Source: Serinus canaria
Taxonomy: Eukaryota; Chordata; Aves; Passeriformes; Fringillidae
Assembly (NCBI RefSeq): GCF_022539315.1
Contig: NC_066314.1
Location: 44,639,180 to 44,703,179 of the forward strand
Length of the DNA stretch: 64,000 nucleotides
Direction: 5' to 3'
Notes under the pieces: generated by a model
Database searches by the model: none
The model's input: only the letters and a program-made list of their open reading frames with translations
Told to the model about the DNA's origin: nothing
Part shown: one piece after another, positions 14,225 through 24,876 of the stretch
Numbering within the stretch: position 1 is the stretch's first letter
How the letters are laid out: the number at the start of each line of letters is the position of its first letter
Made by a program: the position numbers and the translations under genes

Positions 14225-15030
14225 TTTCTCCTAGATGGTGTCAAAGGCCTTATTAAAGAGATGGTGTTTGACATCTACTATAACTTACATATCTCCTCGT
14301 CAGTCTCCTGTCACAGGAAGAAGTCAATCTGTTTTGGTGTGATTTTTCCCAACAAGTCAACCCAGACTGTTGTTCATCTTGTTTTCTTTTCAAGCCTTTT
14401 GGACAACCTTTTATTTAATTGCTTTCAGTGCTTTTTAGGGGATTTGAGATTGGGCTAGTAGTTCTTCATTTTCCCTTGTATAAATACCAGCTTTCTGTTG
14501 GCCCTTGTCAGCTTTCCAATATCTCATTAGTCAACCACGAATCCTCAGACAGTGGGTAATGATTCTGACTTTGCCTCAGCCAGGTATTTAAATACAATAA
14601 CTGAATAAATTGGTTCTTAACCTCTTGTCTGTGTTAACCTGAGATATTATCCTGCTGCCATTGGTGTTGGCTGCTAGATTGTGGCTGGCCTCTCTTAGTA
14701 AAGAGATGCAAAAAAGCAGTAAACTTGGATCTTCTCATCACTACCTGTTGCTGATTTTTCCTTTTTAATTTGTGTTCCAGCTCTTTTTTTTTATCTTCTA
14801 GTATAATACTCTCAAATGATTTCTAGTTATGTACCATGTCACTTCGTTGTTGTATCTCATTTCATGCCTTTGTGAGTCTGTCATCTTCAGCTATTTCTGG
14901 AAGCCTGTCTGTAAGCAAATATAATTTTCCCTCCTGTATGTCTTTCAGCATTTCTGCTATGTGAAAAGATTATTGTTTAGTGAACTCCTTCTCTCTTATT
15001 TTCTCCTTATTATAGTTTTCATTTATGCTC
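14225..15030 (-). mobile_element. Probable ancient CR1/L3-like LINE fragment (reverse transcriptase region), antisense
   Basis: GGTGTCAAAGGCCTTATTAA, then GACATCTACTATAACTTACA, resembles the antisense reading of the CR1/L3 reverse-transcriptase C-terminal region (usual order GTCAAAGGC, then ACATCTAC). Later landmarks appear in order: TTGCTTTCAGTGCTTTTTAG, GATTTGAGATTGGGCTAGTA (near 14440) and a TTCTAGTTATGTACCATGTC stretch near 14820. The frame is heavily broken and T-rich. The right limit is a guess, and the element may reach further into the T-rich sequence to about 15600. Divergence this high implies an old insertion. Confidence 0.5.
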
Positions 15031-17309
15031 TAAGTACAGTCAAATCAGGGAACTGCTATTTCTCCTCCAGTGTTTTTCCCTTTCTACTTAGTTCCTGAAG
15101 AGCTGACCAGTCAATTTTTTAAGGTTATCAATATCTTGCAGTCCGTTGGTTTCTCTTTCTCTGTAATGATGCTCCCTTGAGATGCTTTCTATATTCAGGT
15201 CTTCCAATTACTCATGTCATTAGAATCAAAAACAGAAACATATTTTTTTGGAGGTTTCTCTGCCCTCTGCATTTAGCAGTTGTTGCCAAAGCATGTGAGA
15301 GAGAATGGGATTCTGTATCCCAGCATATCCAGTTTCCATTAGTTACTTATGTAGCTGATATCCTTGGGTGCCACTAAGCCCTCACTTAAATGGTTCTGGT
15401 CATGAAATTATCTTCTGCTAGATCATCCTGTTTTGCTGAAGTTTTATAGATTCTCCACTACATGTATTCCCTCTACTCATTACTTAAGAGCTCTTCAGCT
15501 TCTCAAAAGTCCTCTCCTGGGATCTCAGGGCAAACAAACATGTCCTTAATATGTGAAACATCAGATTCTCCTTTTCTTCTCTACCTCCACTTCTTGAGAA
15601 AGTTTTGTGCCACCTCCTGTGCTGGTTGTGAGAAAGTGGTTGGATTGAGCCTCTATGCCATGTAAGCAGTAATTCCAGCCATGTTCGAAGATTTCAGTCA
15701 TCTTGTTTATTCCATTGTATGATTGTTCCACATACTTGTTATGTAGATGTCAAAGATAATCACTGAATTTGATGCATTTTTCTCTTCCCAATGCTTGTGG
15801 CTTGACCAGATAACTCCTGCCAGTGGTGATTTGCTTGCTTTTCCACCTCTCACTTTCAGTGCCCAGGATGGCTCACACAGACTTTAGTGGCTCATGTGCA
15901 AAGATTGGCCTCTGGTGGACTAGAGAGGCCACTGGTGTGACCCATTTGGGTTGTTCCTGCATCTCCTACATATCTACATCACTGTACACTTTGGAGCTGA
16001 GGCTCCTGACAGTGGCTGGTGAGACTCCACTTGTTTTCCACCTCTCTATGAGCTGGGGTCTGTTGGCTCCGCTGGTGAGCCATCTGTCCAAGTCTTGCTA
16101 CCACTTTTATCTTGAAGAACAAGCTTGAGAGTTTTAGATGCCTTTTATTTATAAGCACAGTACAGGGAGGAAAGTTCAGCAAGCATAAATCCAGGAGGAA
16201 CAACTTACCTGCAGCTGCGTCAGGTAACCCATGCACCAAACCAAAGCTAGTGGAAGATCTTGTGAGTAACTGAAAATCTCACTGTCTTGAGCTTGTTATG
16301 CAGGTTCAGAATTTCACTTTCCTTGTAATTATTTTTTTTTCTATAATTTGAGAATTTTATTATTTTTAGTCTACAATGTGTGTTGCCAAATTAGCTTTGC
16401 CATCAGTGATGCAGCATTTGCCTCTTCACCCTCTGCATCCTTTAGCCCAGCTACAGCAGAACAAGTATGTGTCCAGCACAATGTATATTAATATAAATGC
16501 TTATTTTTAGATTTTCCAAGTCTTAAGACCTTCTATGATTGCATAGGTACCTTAGTTTCTACAAAACCACCTCTGTGGGCAATGATTTCTCGTGCTTGCT
16601 CTTCAGGAGATGATTCATATCCATTTCCAGGATGGTATAAAGAACATGGAGTGAAAACAATGACTTGCTTTTGGGAACACCCTGGTTGCTATAGTGCTTT
16701 TGTGCCATGGGGCTGCCAAGGAGAAGTGTCCAATGCAGCATGTGCCCAGTGAGGCACCTGCCCCTAGGCTGTGCTGGAATTGGTCCTTGTCTGAATACCA
16801 GAGGTTTTGGTGAGAGAGGAAGACATGGGGATGGAGAAGGAAGCTGGGTCTTACCCAAGTGCCTCTTGGTGATATCAGTCACCTCACCCTGTTGGTGCTC
16901 CTTGTATCAGCAGAGAGAGGAGAGAAATCCAGGAGCATCTTTTCTCTCGTTATATCTTTTCTTTAAATTAATTGAGTTTTTTTGAGGGACTCTGAGAAGC
17001 ATATTTAAGTGGAAAAGTTGGGTGGACATGAAACTGCTGTTGTTCCTCTTTTATTTTTCTGCTGTTGGAGATTTATTTTTTAAATTGTGTGTAAATGTAT
17101 TTCCCATGTTACTGTGAAAGATTGAGTTAGTTAAGAACTGCATGAGCTGTCTTTATATTACAGACTCAGATTGGATAAATAAGGAGAAATTCTGGGGCTG
17201 GGGAGTGACGGCAGGGGAGGCTGAATTACAGGCAGTAAATGTTGCTGAATCCTATACATTTTAAATAACCCAGAAAAATGATCTTTTCTAAGGTCTTTTC
17301 TTTTGTCAA
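15031..17309. other. Unassigned DNA upstream of the dynein relic
   Basis: The first 600 bp are T-rich and may continue the ancient LINE. I searched for a dynein P-loop exon (GPAGTGKT-type codons) and found none. The open frames (101 codons at 15823, 107 on the minus strand at 16559) are unrecognised. Confidence 0.5.
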
Positions 17310-17429
17310 TGCATTGTGTTGAGCTACTCTGATGGACGAGACTACAAAGCCATGGGGAAATTCTTCAAAGGTCTGGCACAATCTGGAGCCTTGGTGTGCT
17401 TTGATGAATTTAATCGTGTAGAGCTGGAG
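17310..17429 (+). pseudogene. Relic exon of an axonemal dynein heavy chain (AAA1, Walker B region)
   Basis: The frame starting at 17310 is open for 40 codons and reads as the AAA1 segment of a dynein heavy chain. It has SDG at residues 7-9, then [17 protein letters not shown] at 11-27, CFDEFNR at 30-36 and ELE at the end. The acidic Walker B pair in CFDEFN is intact. Family knowledge: the usual text is FNCSDGLDY and SGAWACFDEFN. Here those read LSYSDGRDY and [11 protein letters not shown], so near-invariant F, N, C, L and W residues are changed. Homology stops at a GAG/GTAATT donor-like junction. Upstream is a pyrimidine-rich run ending in CAA where CAG would be expected. Retained exon edges suggest a genomic exon rather than a processed copy. 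The residues look closest to the single-headed inner-arm group (DNAH1/3/7/12), but the paralogue is not settled. I found no neighbouring dynein exon, for example the P-loop exon. A divergent live exon using another acceptor is less likely but possible. Confidence 0.8.
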
Positions 17430-19972
17430 GTAATTGTAGTACCGGTTTCTTAGCAAAGTTGGTATTCAATGAAAGTGACAAGCTTGACAACTTCATTAAC
17501 AGCACTGACATTAAACAACATTGACTGAATTTTACTGTTAAATGAAAAAAAATACAATTTTAGTACAATTTAGTCAAATACAACCGCTTGTCTATGGCAA
17601 ATCACTCCTTGTAATTTTCTTATGGTTTCTGCATTTCTTACTGAAAATATAGCAGAGAAATATTGTTGTTGCAACCTTCTGAGCAGAGTGACAGAGGGAG
17701 GTTTGTGGGGGGACATTGCATTTTGTTCATGATAGATTAGTGGTGAGATTTCTCTTTTGCACGGGTGTGCAACTGCCACTCATAGCGCTTTGAAAGACAG
17801 GAGTTAACTTCCATCTTCAGAAAGCTCACAACCAGAGAGAAGACTGCTTTAATACCACATTTATTGCTTTCTTGGGGAGGGGGGAGCAGCAAAAACCAAA
17901 AACAGCCCTGCACCGAGGGATCTGCAGCAAATGAGAGCTCTGGGTTTTAAGACAGAAATTTATTGCACTTACACAAAGCATAATCACGTGTCCATATTGA
18001 GAGATACTGCACGACTTATTTTTTTGTATAAGCTGATCTGATTGGTCTTTTATAGATCCAACAATTTTCTGATTTTTTTTTCTTTAGGACTCACAGCTAC
18101 AAGCAACCCTAAGTAGAAGTTATAGACATTGAATTAGTTTGTAACCATTCATTTAAATTTCTGCCTCTGATGTGGCACAGAAACCAGCTTTAAAAATACA
18201 ATATGCTTGCTGTATTTTTCATTATGTTGTATTAGACCATTAGAGATACATAGCTGTTTCTGGAAGATGCTATAGCTTTAGCACTTTCATTCATTTAGCA
18301 GGTTATCCCTATTTGATGCATAGGGAATTATTCAAAGCACTGGGAAATTTATTAGCCTAAGGGTGTGATGGATTTTTGTTTTTATTACATTTAACAGCAC
18401 ATTAAAGCATTCTTTTGAAGTTTAAAAAAAAAGCACTGTTTTTTTCAAACTAAACTCATGTCAAAGGTCTTGCTTTGCACTTCACTTCGATGATCTTTCT
18501 ATCTGTTCAGCAAACGTTGACCCTTCAGATACCAGGTCTGAGCAGATGTAGGTGTAGGAAGATGTGTCTGTACTCACCTTCAGCTATGTTTATTATCAAC
18601 AGTTTTGGTGAGCTGAAAGAGAGGAGCTGTCAAACAATCCAAAAAGAACCAACAGTACAGCCACTTTGCCACGGTGGACAAAATTATAGGATCATTTCTT
18701 CCTTATTGCTGTTTTGCTTCTCAGCTAGGCTTAGAGAGATTTTCTCCCTAGATCACAGTACTGCAGAGAGCAACTCTGCCTGCATTGGTTCTTTTTCAAT
18801 AAAGAGGCAGCAGGCACCCCTTTTTCTATTAGAGTGCAGCATACACCAAGTAAATGCCTGAGTGAAATCTCTTTTGCCTTTGTGCACTTTTTTCATTTGC
18901 CCACTGACAGGAGATCCCTCAAGACCAGCACTAAGCTCCTCTTCATTAGAACTCAGTTTTCAATTTAAATTTTAATTAGAATGGATGACTAGGATGCTCA
19001 CCATTCGCTGTAATTTCTGCATGCCACTAATCAGCAACCAGAAAAATACTTATTTTTAAAATTTATTTATTTCTAAAAAACTAAGCTCCTTTTCTGGAAA
19101 AACATTTGTTGCTTCTAGCTAAAATTATTTTAGCTCACCTTGTATAGTTGCCTTTTAAATGAGTTTCATTTTTGCAAAGTGATATTCCTTTTTCAATTTT
19201 TTAATGTAAGGTCACCTAAAACCTGGATTCTTACATTGACATAGGGCTAAGGGGCAGTTAAACTACACACATGTGCAGTCCTAAAAGTATTGTGGTTTTT
19301 AGACCCTCTTTGATTCATAACGAAATATTATTTAATGTTAATATATTATCATAAACTGGATATAATTATATCTACTTGATGAGAGTCAGCTGGTGTATTA
19401 AAGCTATCCAGTTTGTCTTTTAATTTTTTTTTTTGTTTTGTTTTAATTTTAAGACCTAGGCTGCATGTATTCCAGCTGGAAGATAAATTATTACATCTAA
19501 ATATGACCTATGTTGTATTTCTAGTCCTCAAATTGCTGAAGCAATTCATTTCCAAAGAAAGAAGCACCATACTAATGGCAAAGATTTTTATCTAAACAAA
19601 GGCCATTATATCTGATCAAGGAGTTTTTCAGCCTCTGGTACCCACAGGCTGCCATAGGCAGAGTGAGATGTTGAGGGATAACTTTGGTAGAAGCCACAAA
19701 TATATTGGAATGATCTGATATAATTTGCAGGCTTTTTATAGCATATGTAGATCAGTGCCTGGAAATCTAACAGAGGTCAGTGGGTATTTTATTCTGCTTC
19801 ATGTTTTTGGTCAATCCTTGCAACCACTCCCAGAGCTGCAATTGCAGCTCATTATCACTGCAATTGCCTGGCAGTAAAAGAGTTCAGTCTGTGTTGGAGC
19901 ACTAATATCAGAGCAGTGAGTCTGAAAAGACTTTGGGTTTTCATGTCTGAAAAAGAGCTCAGGTCTAGCTGA
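17430..19972. other. Unassigned DNA downstream of the dynein relic
   Basis: The next dynein exon (VLSVVAQQ-type) is not found. A 128-codon frame at 18475-18861 is unrecognised. The palindrome at 19833 is listed separately. Confidence 0.5.
19833..19850. repeat. Perfect 18-bp palindrome
   Basis: GAGCTGCAATTGCAGCTC equals its own reverse complement, and CTGCAATTGC-like sequence recurs about 10 bp downstream (CACTGCAATTGCC). It could be a dimeric protein-binding site or chance. Confidence 0.9.
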
Positions 19973-20022
19973 GCCTAGTCTGAAGATTTCAATTTCAGTG
20001 CCTAGTCTAAAGATTTCAATTT
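19973..20022. repeat. 27-bp tandem duplication
   Basis: GCCTAGTCTGAAGATTTCAA at 19973 recurs at 20000 with a single G-to-A change. Confidence 0.85.
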
Positions 20023-23000
20023 TTTAAAAAATTATCTTTACAATATGCTGAATTTCTTCCCTCAGGCCAGTACCATGATATCTGCACGAGTTTGACTCAT
20101 CTGCTATCATCCGCTCTTGAACCTAGAAATTCACTAAGTTATTCATTTTTTAGCAAGTGTTGAAATGGACTAGATTAAACACAGAGACTGTAAATGTCCT
20201 GTAGGGAGAACCATCGGGAATTCCACCGGGAGTTTTGCCATTAAAGTGTGTATATCCAAAATTTTGTCTCATTATCTTTAATTGCTCTTCAAAAGCTCTG
20301 ATACTGTCACTCTTAATTTTGTATAAGTATACACACAGGAACACTTTAGAATACATGGTGGAGGATTTGAAATTTCTAAATATTTTTAAACTCATGCACT
20401 GGAACATTTTCTTAATGTCATACTATAGGAAAGAATAAATGGGAGAAATAGGAAATAAAATATTTCCTTAGAATTCTGAGTACTAAGTTCTAAATGACAA
20501 TAAGTTCTCTGGTGTGTTACGAGGTCTGAAAGTGCTTAAGGGGCAAGTATTTACAAGAATTTCAGACTGTGGAGAAAGCTAGCTTGTATGCCACTGCATC
20601 AGGCCAGATGTTCCATTATAACAGATCACATAATTGAAACAACTTCAGAATTTCTCTCATTTCACAGAAAGATAGTGTGCTACCTCTGTGTGCTTAAAGC
20701 CAGTACTCTTTGAGACCACTATAATAACAAGTAAAGTAATATTCTAATGGGAAAATAAAACAGGACAGTATGTTGTGCTGGTAGATGGCAAAAGGAGTGA
20801 ACTCATCTTTTCTGCAAGTATATTCCCCAAAGTAGAGATCAAAACTGATTTAATTTCTGTAATAAATATTCTAAAAGAGAAGAATCCAACTTTTTGTTTT
20901 CTGACACCAAAAATATTTTTTTATTCATAATAATTTATTTGGATTACTAGCTCAGCTATTTTCTCTCCATATCTCTTTTTTTTTTTTTGTTTTCCTTTTT
21001 TGTTTGTTTAGTCCATTCCTTTGCATTCTGTTGTGCAGTTTTTCAGTGCCTGAAAGAATGTAAAAAATTCTTCTTGCCATTGAGCTAGTGGTTGGTTTTG
21101 AGCTAATATCTGCTTCACTATTGACATTTATAAATAAGGGAAACTGATGAAATTATCTTAAAGCAGAGCTTTACTTTCAATTAACATCAGGTAAAACAGG
21201 AAGGCTCTGTTTTTTGCCTGCCTACACCTGTTTGATTGGAACCACAACATGTATTTTCTCTCACTGCCAATATTTGTATTCCCTGAGCAGTAGAACCCTT
21301 CTCTTCCCAGCTTCTTAATCTCACCTACACAATCTCTGCCACTGATTAATGTCCAGATTGGGTTCCATATCTCCACATTGTCTTGTAAAACCTGAAGAAT
21401 GCACACAGCTCCAAATTTAATGCTGTCTTCATAACCACAGGTTCTGCTCTGAGACAATGACAAAAATGTTCATTTTAAATTTGAAAGTCCTCAAAAGATG
21501 ACTTATTAGTGCTCCCTCCCACACCTAAGGAAAGGCCAGATACTGCCTGATGGAACATACCTTCTCAGTGATGCCAGGGCAGCTGTCTACTCCCAGGGCT
21601 GTGATTCAAACTGTCACACAGGAGAGACCTGTGTCTTATGCAAAGGCTTCTGTATTGCAAGATCATCTCTCACTTCTGAAAAGCACTAAATTTTAGAAAC
21701 AGAAACGTTGCTTGCTGGGAGCCAATCATTTCCAGACAGTGTCTTCCAGACCAAAATCATCAAGACCAAGGCAGCTGGAAACTTCTCATTTTCGGTGACA
21801 GAGAGAAGGGAAGATCCATCCTGCTTTCAGTTGTGATTTCCTCATCTGTAACCAGTAGCCCCACCTGTAACCCACTCTGGCCTATTGCTCTTTGTGCATC
21901 CAAAATACTGTTAAAATAGATTCTGGTACCACCTCCAGCTTTTCTGCCATCCCAAAAAGATGTGACACCCCCCAGTATAGGATATGGTTAATTGAAGTCA
22001 TTGAGTTGAGCAGGTAGAGTGCTAAGGAAATCTTGCACCACAGCTTTATACTGCCCAGTGCTGATTCTGTAAATTTTGTGCATGAATTCTTTCAAAAATG
22101 TGCTTTCCCAGCAGTCAAACATTTTCTGGTGTGTATCTCTGTATGTCAGTGATGGTTGTCTATTTAGTTAATTTTTTGATATTTTTTAATTTTATGGGAT
22201 CTCACAAGGCTGTTCAATTTTCTCTACTATTAAGTGACATTCTCCTGTGTAAGGTACCACTTTCCTATTTCTCTGTTTAGTTCTTTTAATGACCATGTGT
22301 TTACACAGCAGCCTTGCAAACAGCACACTGTCATCATTTTTCCTTACAAACGAAACAAAGAGCTGACTTTTCCTGTTCACTTTCAAATGTCACTACAAAT
22401 TCAGCTGGTTTCTAGGCACTGAAACTATTCTGGGTAGGTTCTGATATTTACTTATTTCCATAAGCAAAATTTTAAGTTCATTTGTCCTGTTTTTAACATT
22501 TTCAATAGTCTTTCTTTGAAAGCTTCAAGAAAACTATGGATAATTAGTTTAAAGGCCGAAATCTCATTTTTTCTTATGTTTTGTTTTGATATTCATGGCT
22601 AAAGGAACGCAATGTCAGCTATTTGTAAGTTTCTGGAGTTTTTTAAATATGAAAACATATATTTTATCCTTAGAAGTAGTATAAGTAAAAATAATTCCTC
22701 TCTATACCCTGCTAAAATTCTCCTGCAATGTTTCTCTCACTGTCTTTTATATCAAAAGTGTTCAGTTCAGAAGGCTGAACACAGAGCATCTAAAAATCTA
22801 ACATCTCAAGATGGATCTGTATCTCTTTCTGTTGCTTAAAATTTAATGCAAATAGTGTGGCCTGGGAATGCTTGCCAGCACCTTTGCTAACAATTCAGAA
22901 GGCAGAGGAGGATTTACATAGCTCCTCCAAAGCTCTGCACTAGCACTGCACTACCAGTCTCAGTAAAATTTTTAACATTTATGTAGTAAAGCAACTTGAA

Positions 23001-24681
23001 ATCACGACCTTACAGCAGTCAGAAAAAGTGTGGCCATTAATTTCGAAGGCATTTTATGTTCTCTTGTTAATTTAGTGATGCATGTTGGCATGTGACTAAG
23101 GAAAAAAACAATTGGTCTACTTGACTGGGCCTTGAATCTCTGCAGATTCCAAAACACCTAGGATGCCTGTGCTTTTGTACTATTTTTTTCTTTTCCCTAA
23201 AGTCCTATAAAAAATTATTATTAGATTGATGCTTTGTTTAGCATAGTGGTCCTATATTTAAGTGAGCAATTCCCATGTCAGTGTAGTATCTTCTTCATGG
23301 ACATATTTCCAAATTTATATGGAAACCCATTTTAAAATCTGTTCTTCCCTTGCTGTGTTTTTGCATATGTGCAAGTAACAGATATTCTGAATGCCCCAAA
23401 GATGTCATTTTAGCAGATGACTTAATTACCCTGGCCATTTTGAATCTAACTTCATGTTAACTTTTCTAAGCTTTTGATGATTTGTCATTTAATGTATATG
23501 AAAGTTGTGCTCAGGTAATGGGACCAATATCTTTATAGCATGTAAAGGTTACATTTCAACAATGTGTTTGACTATGCTGGTATTTATTTAAAGTATATAG
23601 ATTTTTCCAACTGATGACCACATGTCTCTGTATGTATGTTTCATCCTGGTGAAAAGCTGCAATATTTTCCTTGAAGAAAATACATGTCATATTTCATTTC
23701 TTCCCACAGCTAATGTTGAGACAGTTGTTTTAGGGCTTTTATATTTAAACTGGTAGCTAAAGCCAATGTTTATTCTCTTACTTGCTTAAAAAGAAGACCT
23801 AGGTTGCTATACTTAAGTGTACTGGCTTTTTTCCTGGATAAACAGGCTTCCAGTTAACTCAAATGTTTTAAAGGATTTCCTCTGAAAAGGTTTATTCTTC
23901 TGTTGGAATTTTGTATTTCCTTACCTTCAAGAGGACCAGAATTTAAAAGCTTGAAAGCAGGTCCCATGGATTTTTCTGGATGTCCCTGATCACTAACCAA
24001 TAAATAAATGTGGCCAAAATAGGGATTTTTAGGGTAAGAGGGATTTGTCTGGGCAGTCTCCTTCTGAAAAAAAAAGCTTTATTCTTTCCTCTTTTGAAAT
24101 ACAGTTGATGAAACAAACATAAGGAATTCTTGGCCAAAGGGAAATAAAGGGTTTCTAACGTGCAAGTAGAAACAACATCTCTTTTGATGAAGCTAATGAT
24201 ATTTTGTGTAAAAGCAGAATTTAGGCTGGAGTTACACTCTCAGTGTGAGGATTTCCTCCCTCATGCCACCAAAGACTTAGAAGCACCATTTGACTAAAGT
24301 ACCACTGGAAAAGGAAAGGGGGGAGAGCACCAGCTGTAAGGGAAGACACCACGAGTAGGTGCCGCGCTGCCTTCCGCAGAGTGGGATGCAGATCTTGGAG
24401 AGCAAAGTGACAGGGAGAGGATGTGTAGGGTGGAGTGTCTCAGCCCATGGCAGCATGGAGAGGAATTACATGCTGGAGGCAGCAGGAGGAACTGTAATGC
24501 TGCTCTGGAGGCTGCAGACATTACCTGCACAGGCACTCCAGCCCAAACTTAGTTACCTCTTTCCCTTTTGTTTTAAGGGCTACTTTCTGTTTGTTGCTCA
24601 TTTCAACACATTTTTAAAAACCCTATTCCTAATGAAGATCACCCATGATGTAAAAATAAACACAACAAAATGCCAAAAGGA
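20023..24681. other. Unassigned AT-rich DNA
   Basis: A T-rich run lies near 20966-21010, and a pocket of four CpGs in about 30 bp lies near 24350-24380. The longest frame is 101 codons, minus strand (21158-21463), with no domain. Confidence 0.55.
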
Positions 24682-24876
24682 AATTCTCCATCTGCTACCC
24701 CAGCTTCAATAAACTAGTAGCTTCTTTTCAGCTAAGTAATTTATTTTTGGTTTTAAGCAATAGGTTACTGCTGAGTAAATTTTCTGTCTGCTACCCCAGA
24801 TTGGATAAACTAGTAGCTCCTTTTCAAGTAAGTAATTTGGTTTTGCCTATTACATTTTTAAGGAATAGGTTATAAT
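24682..24876. repeat. Imperfect tandem duplication, about 96-bp unit
   Basis: Copy 1 (24682-24777) and copy 2 (24778-24876) share TCTGCTACCCCAG (24691 and 24787), ATAAACTAGTAGCT, TTTTCA, AAGTAATTT, TTGG and AATAGGTTA in order. The copies differ by about a dozen substitutions and small indels, so the duplication is not recent. Confidence 0.85.

Noticed and set aside
17310..17429. Processed (retro-) copy of a dynein mRNA
   Set aside because: Similarity covers one exon-sized block with intron-like sequence on both sides, which does not fit a spliced transcript copy.
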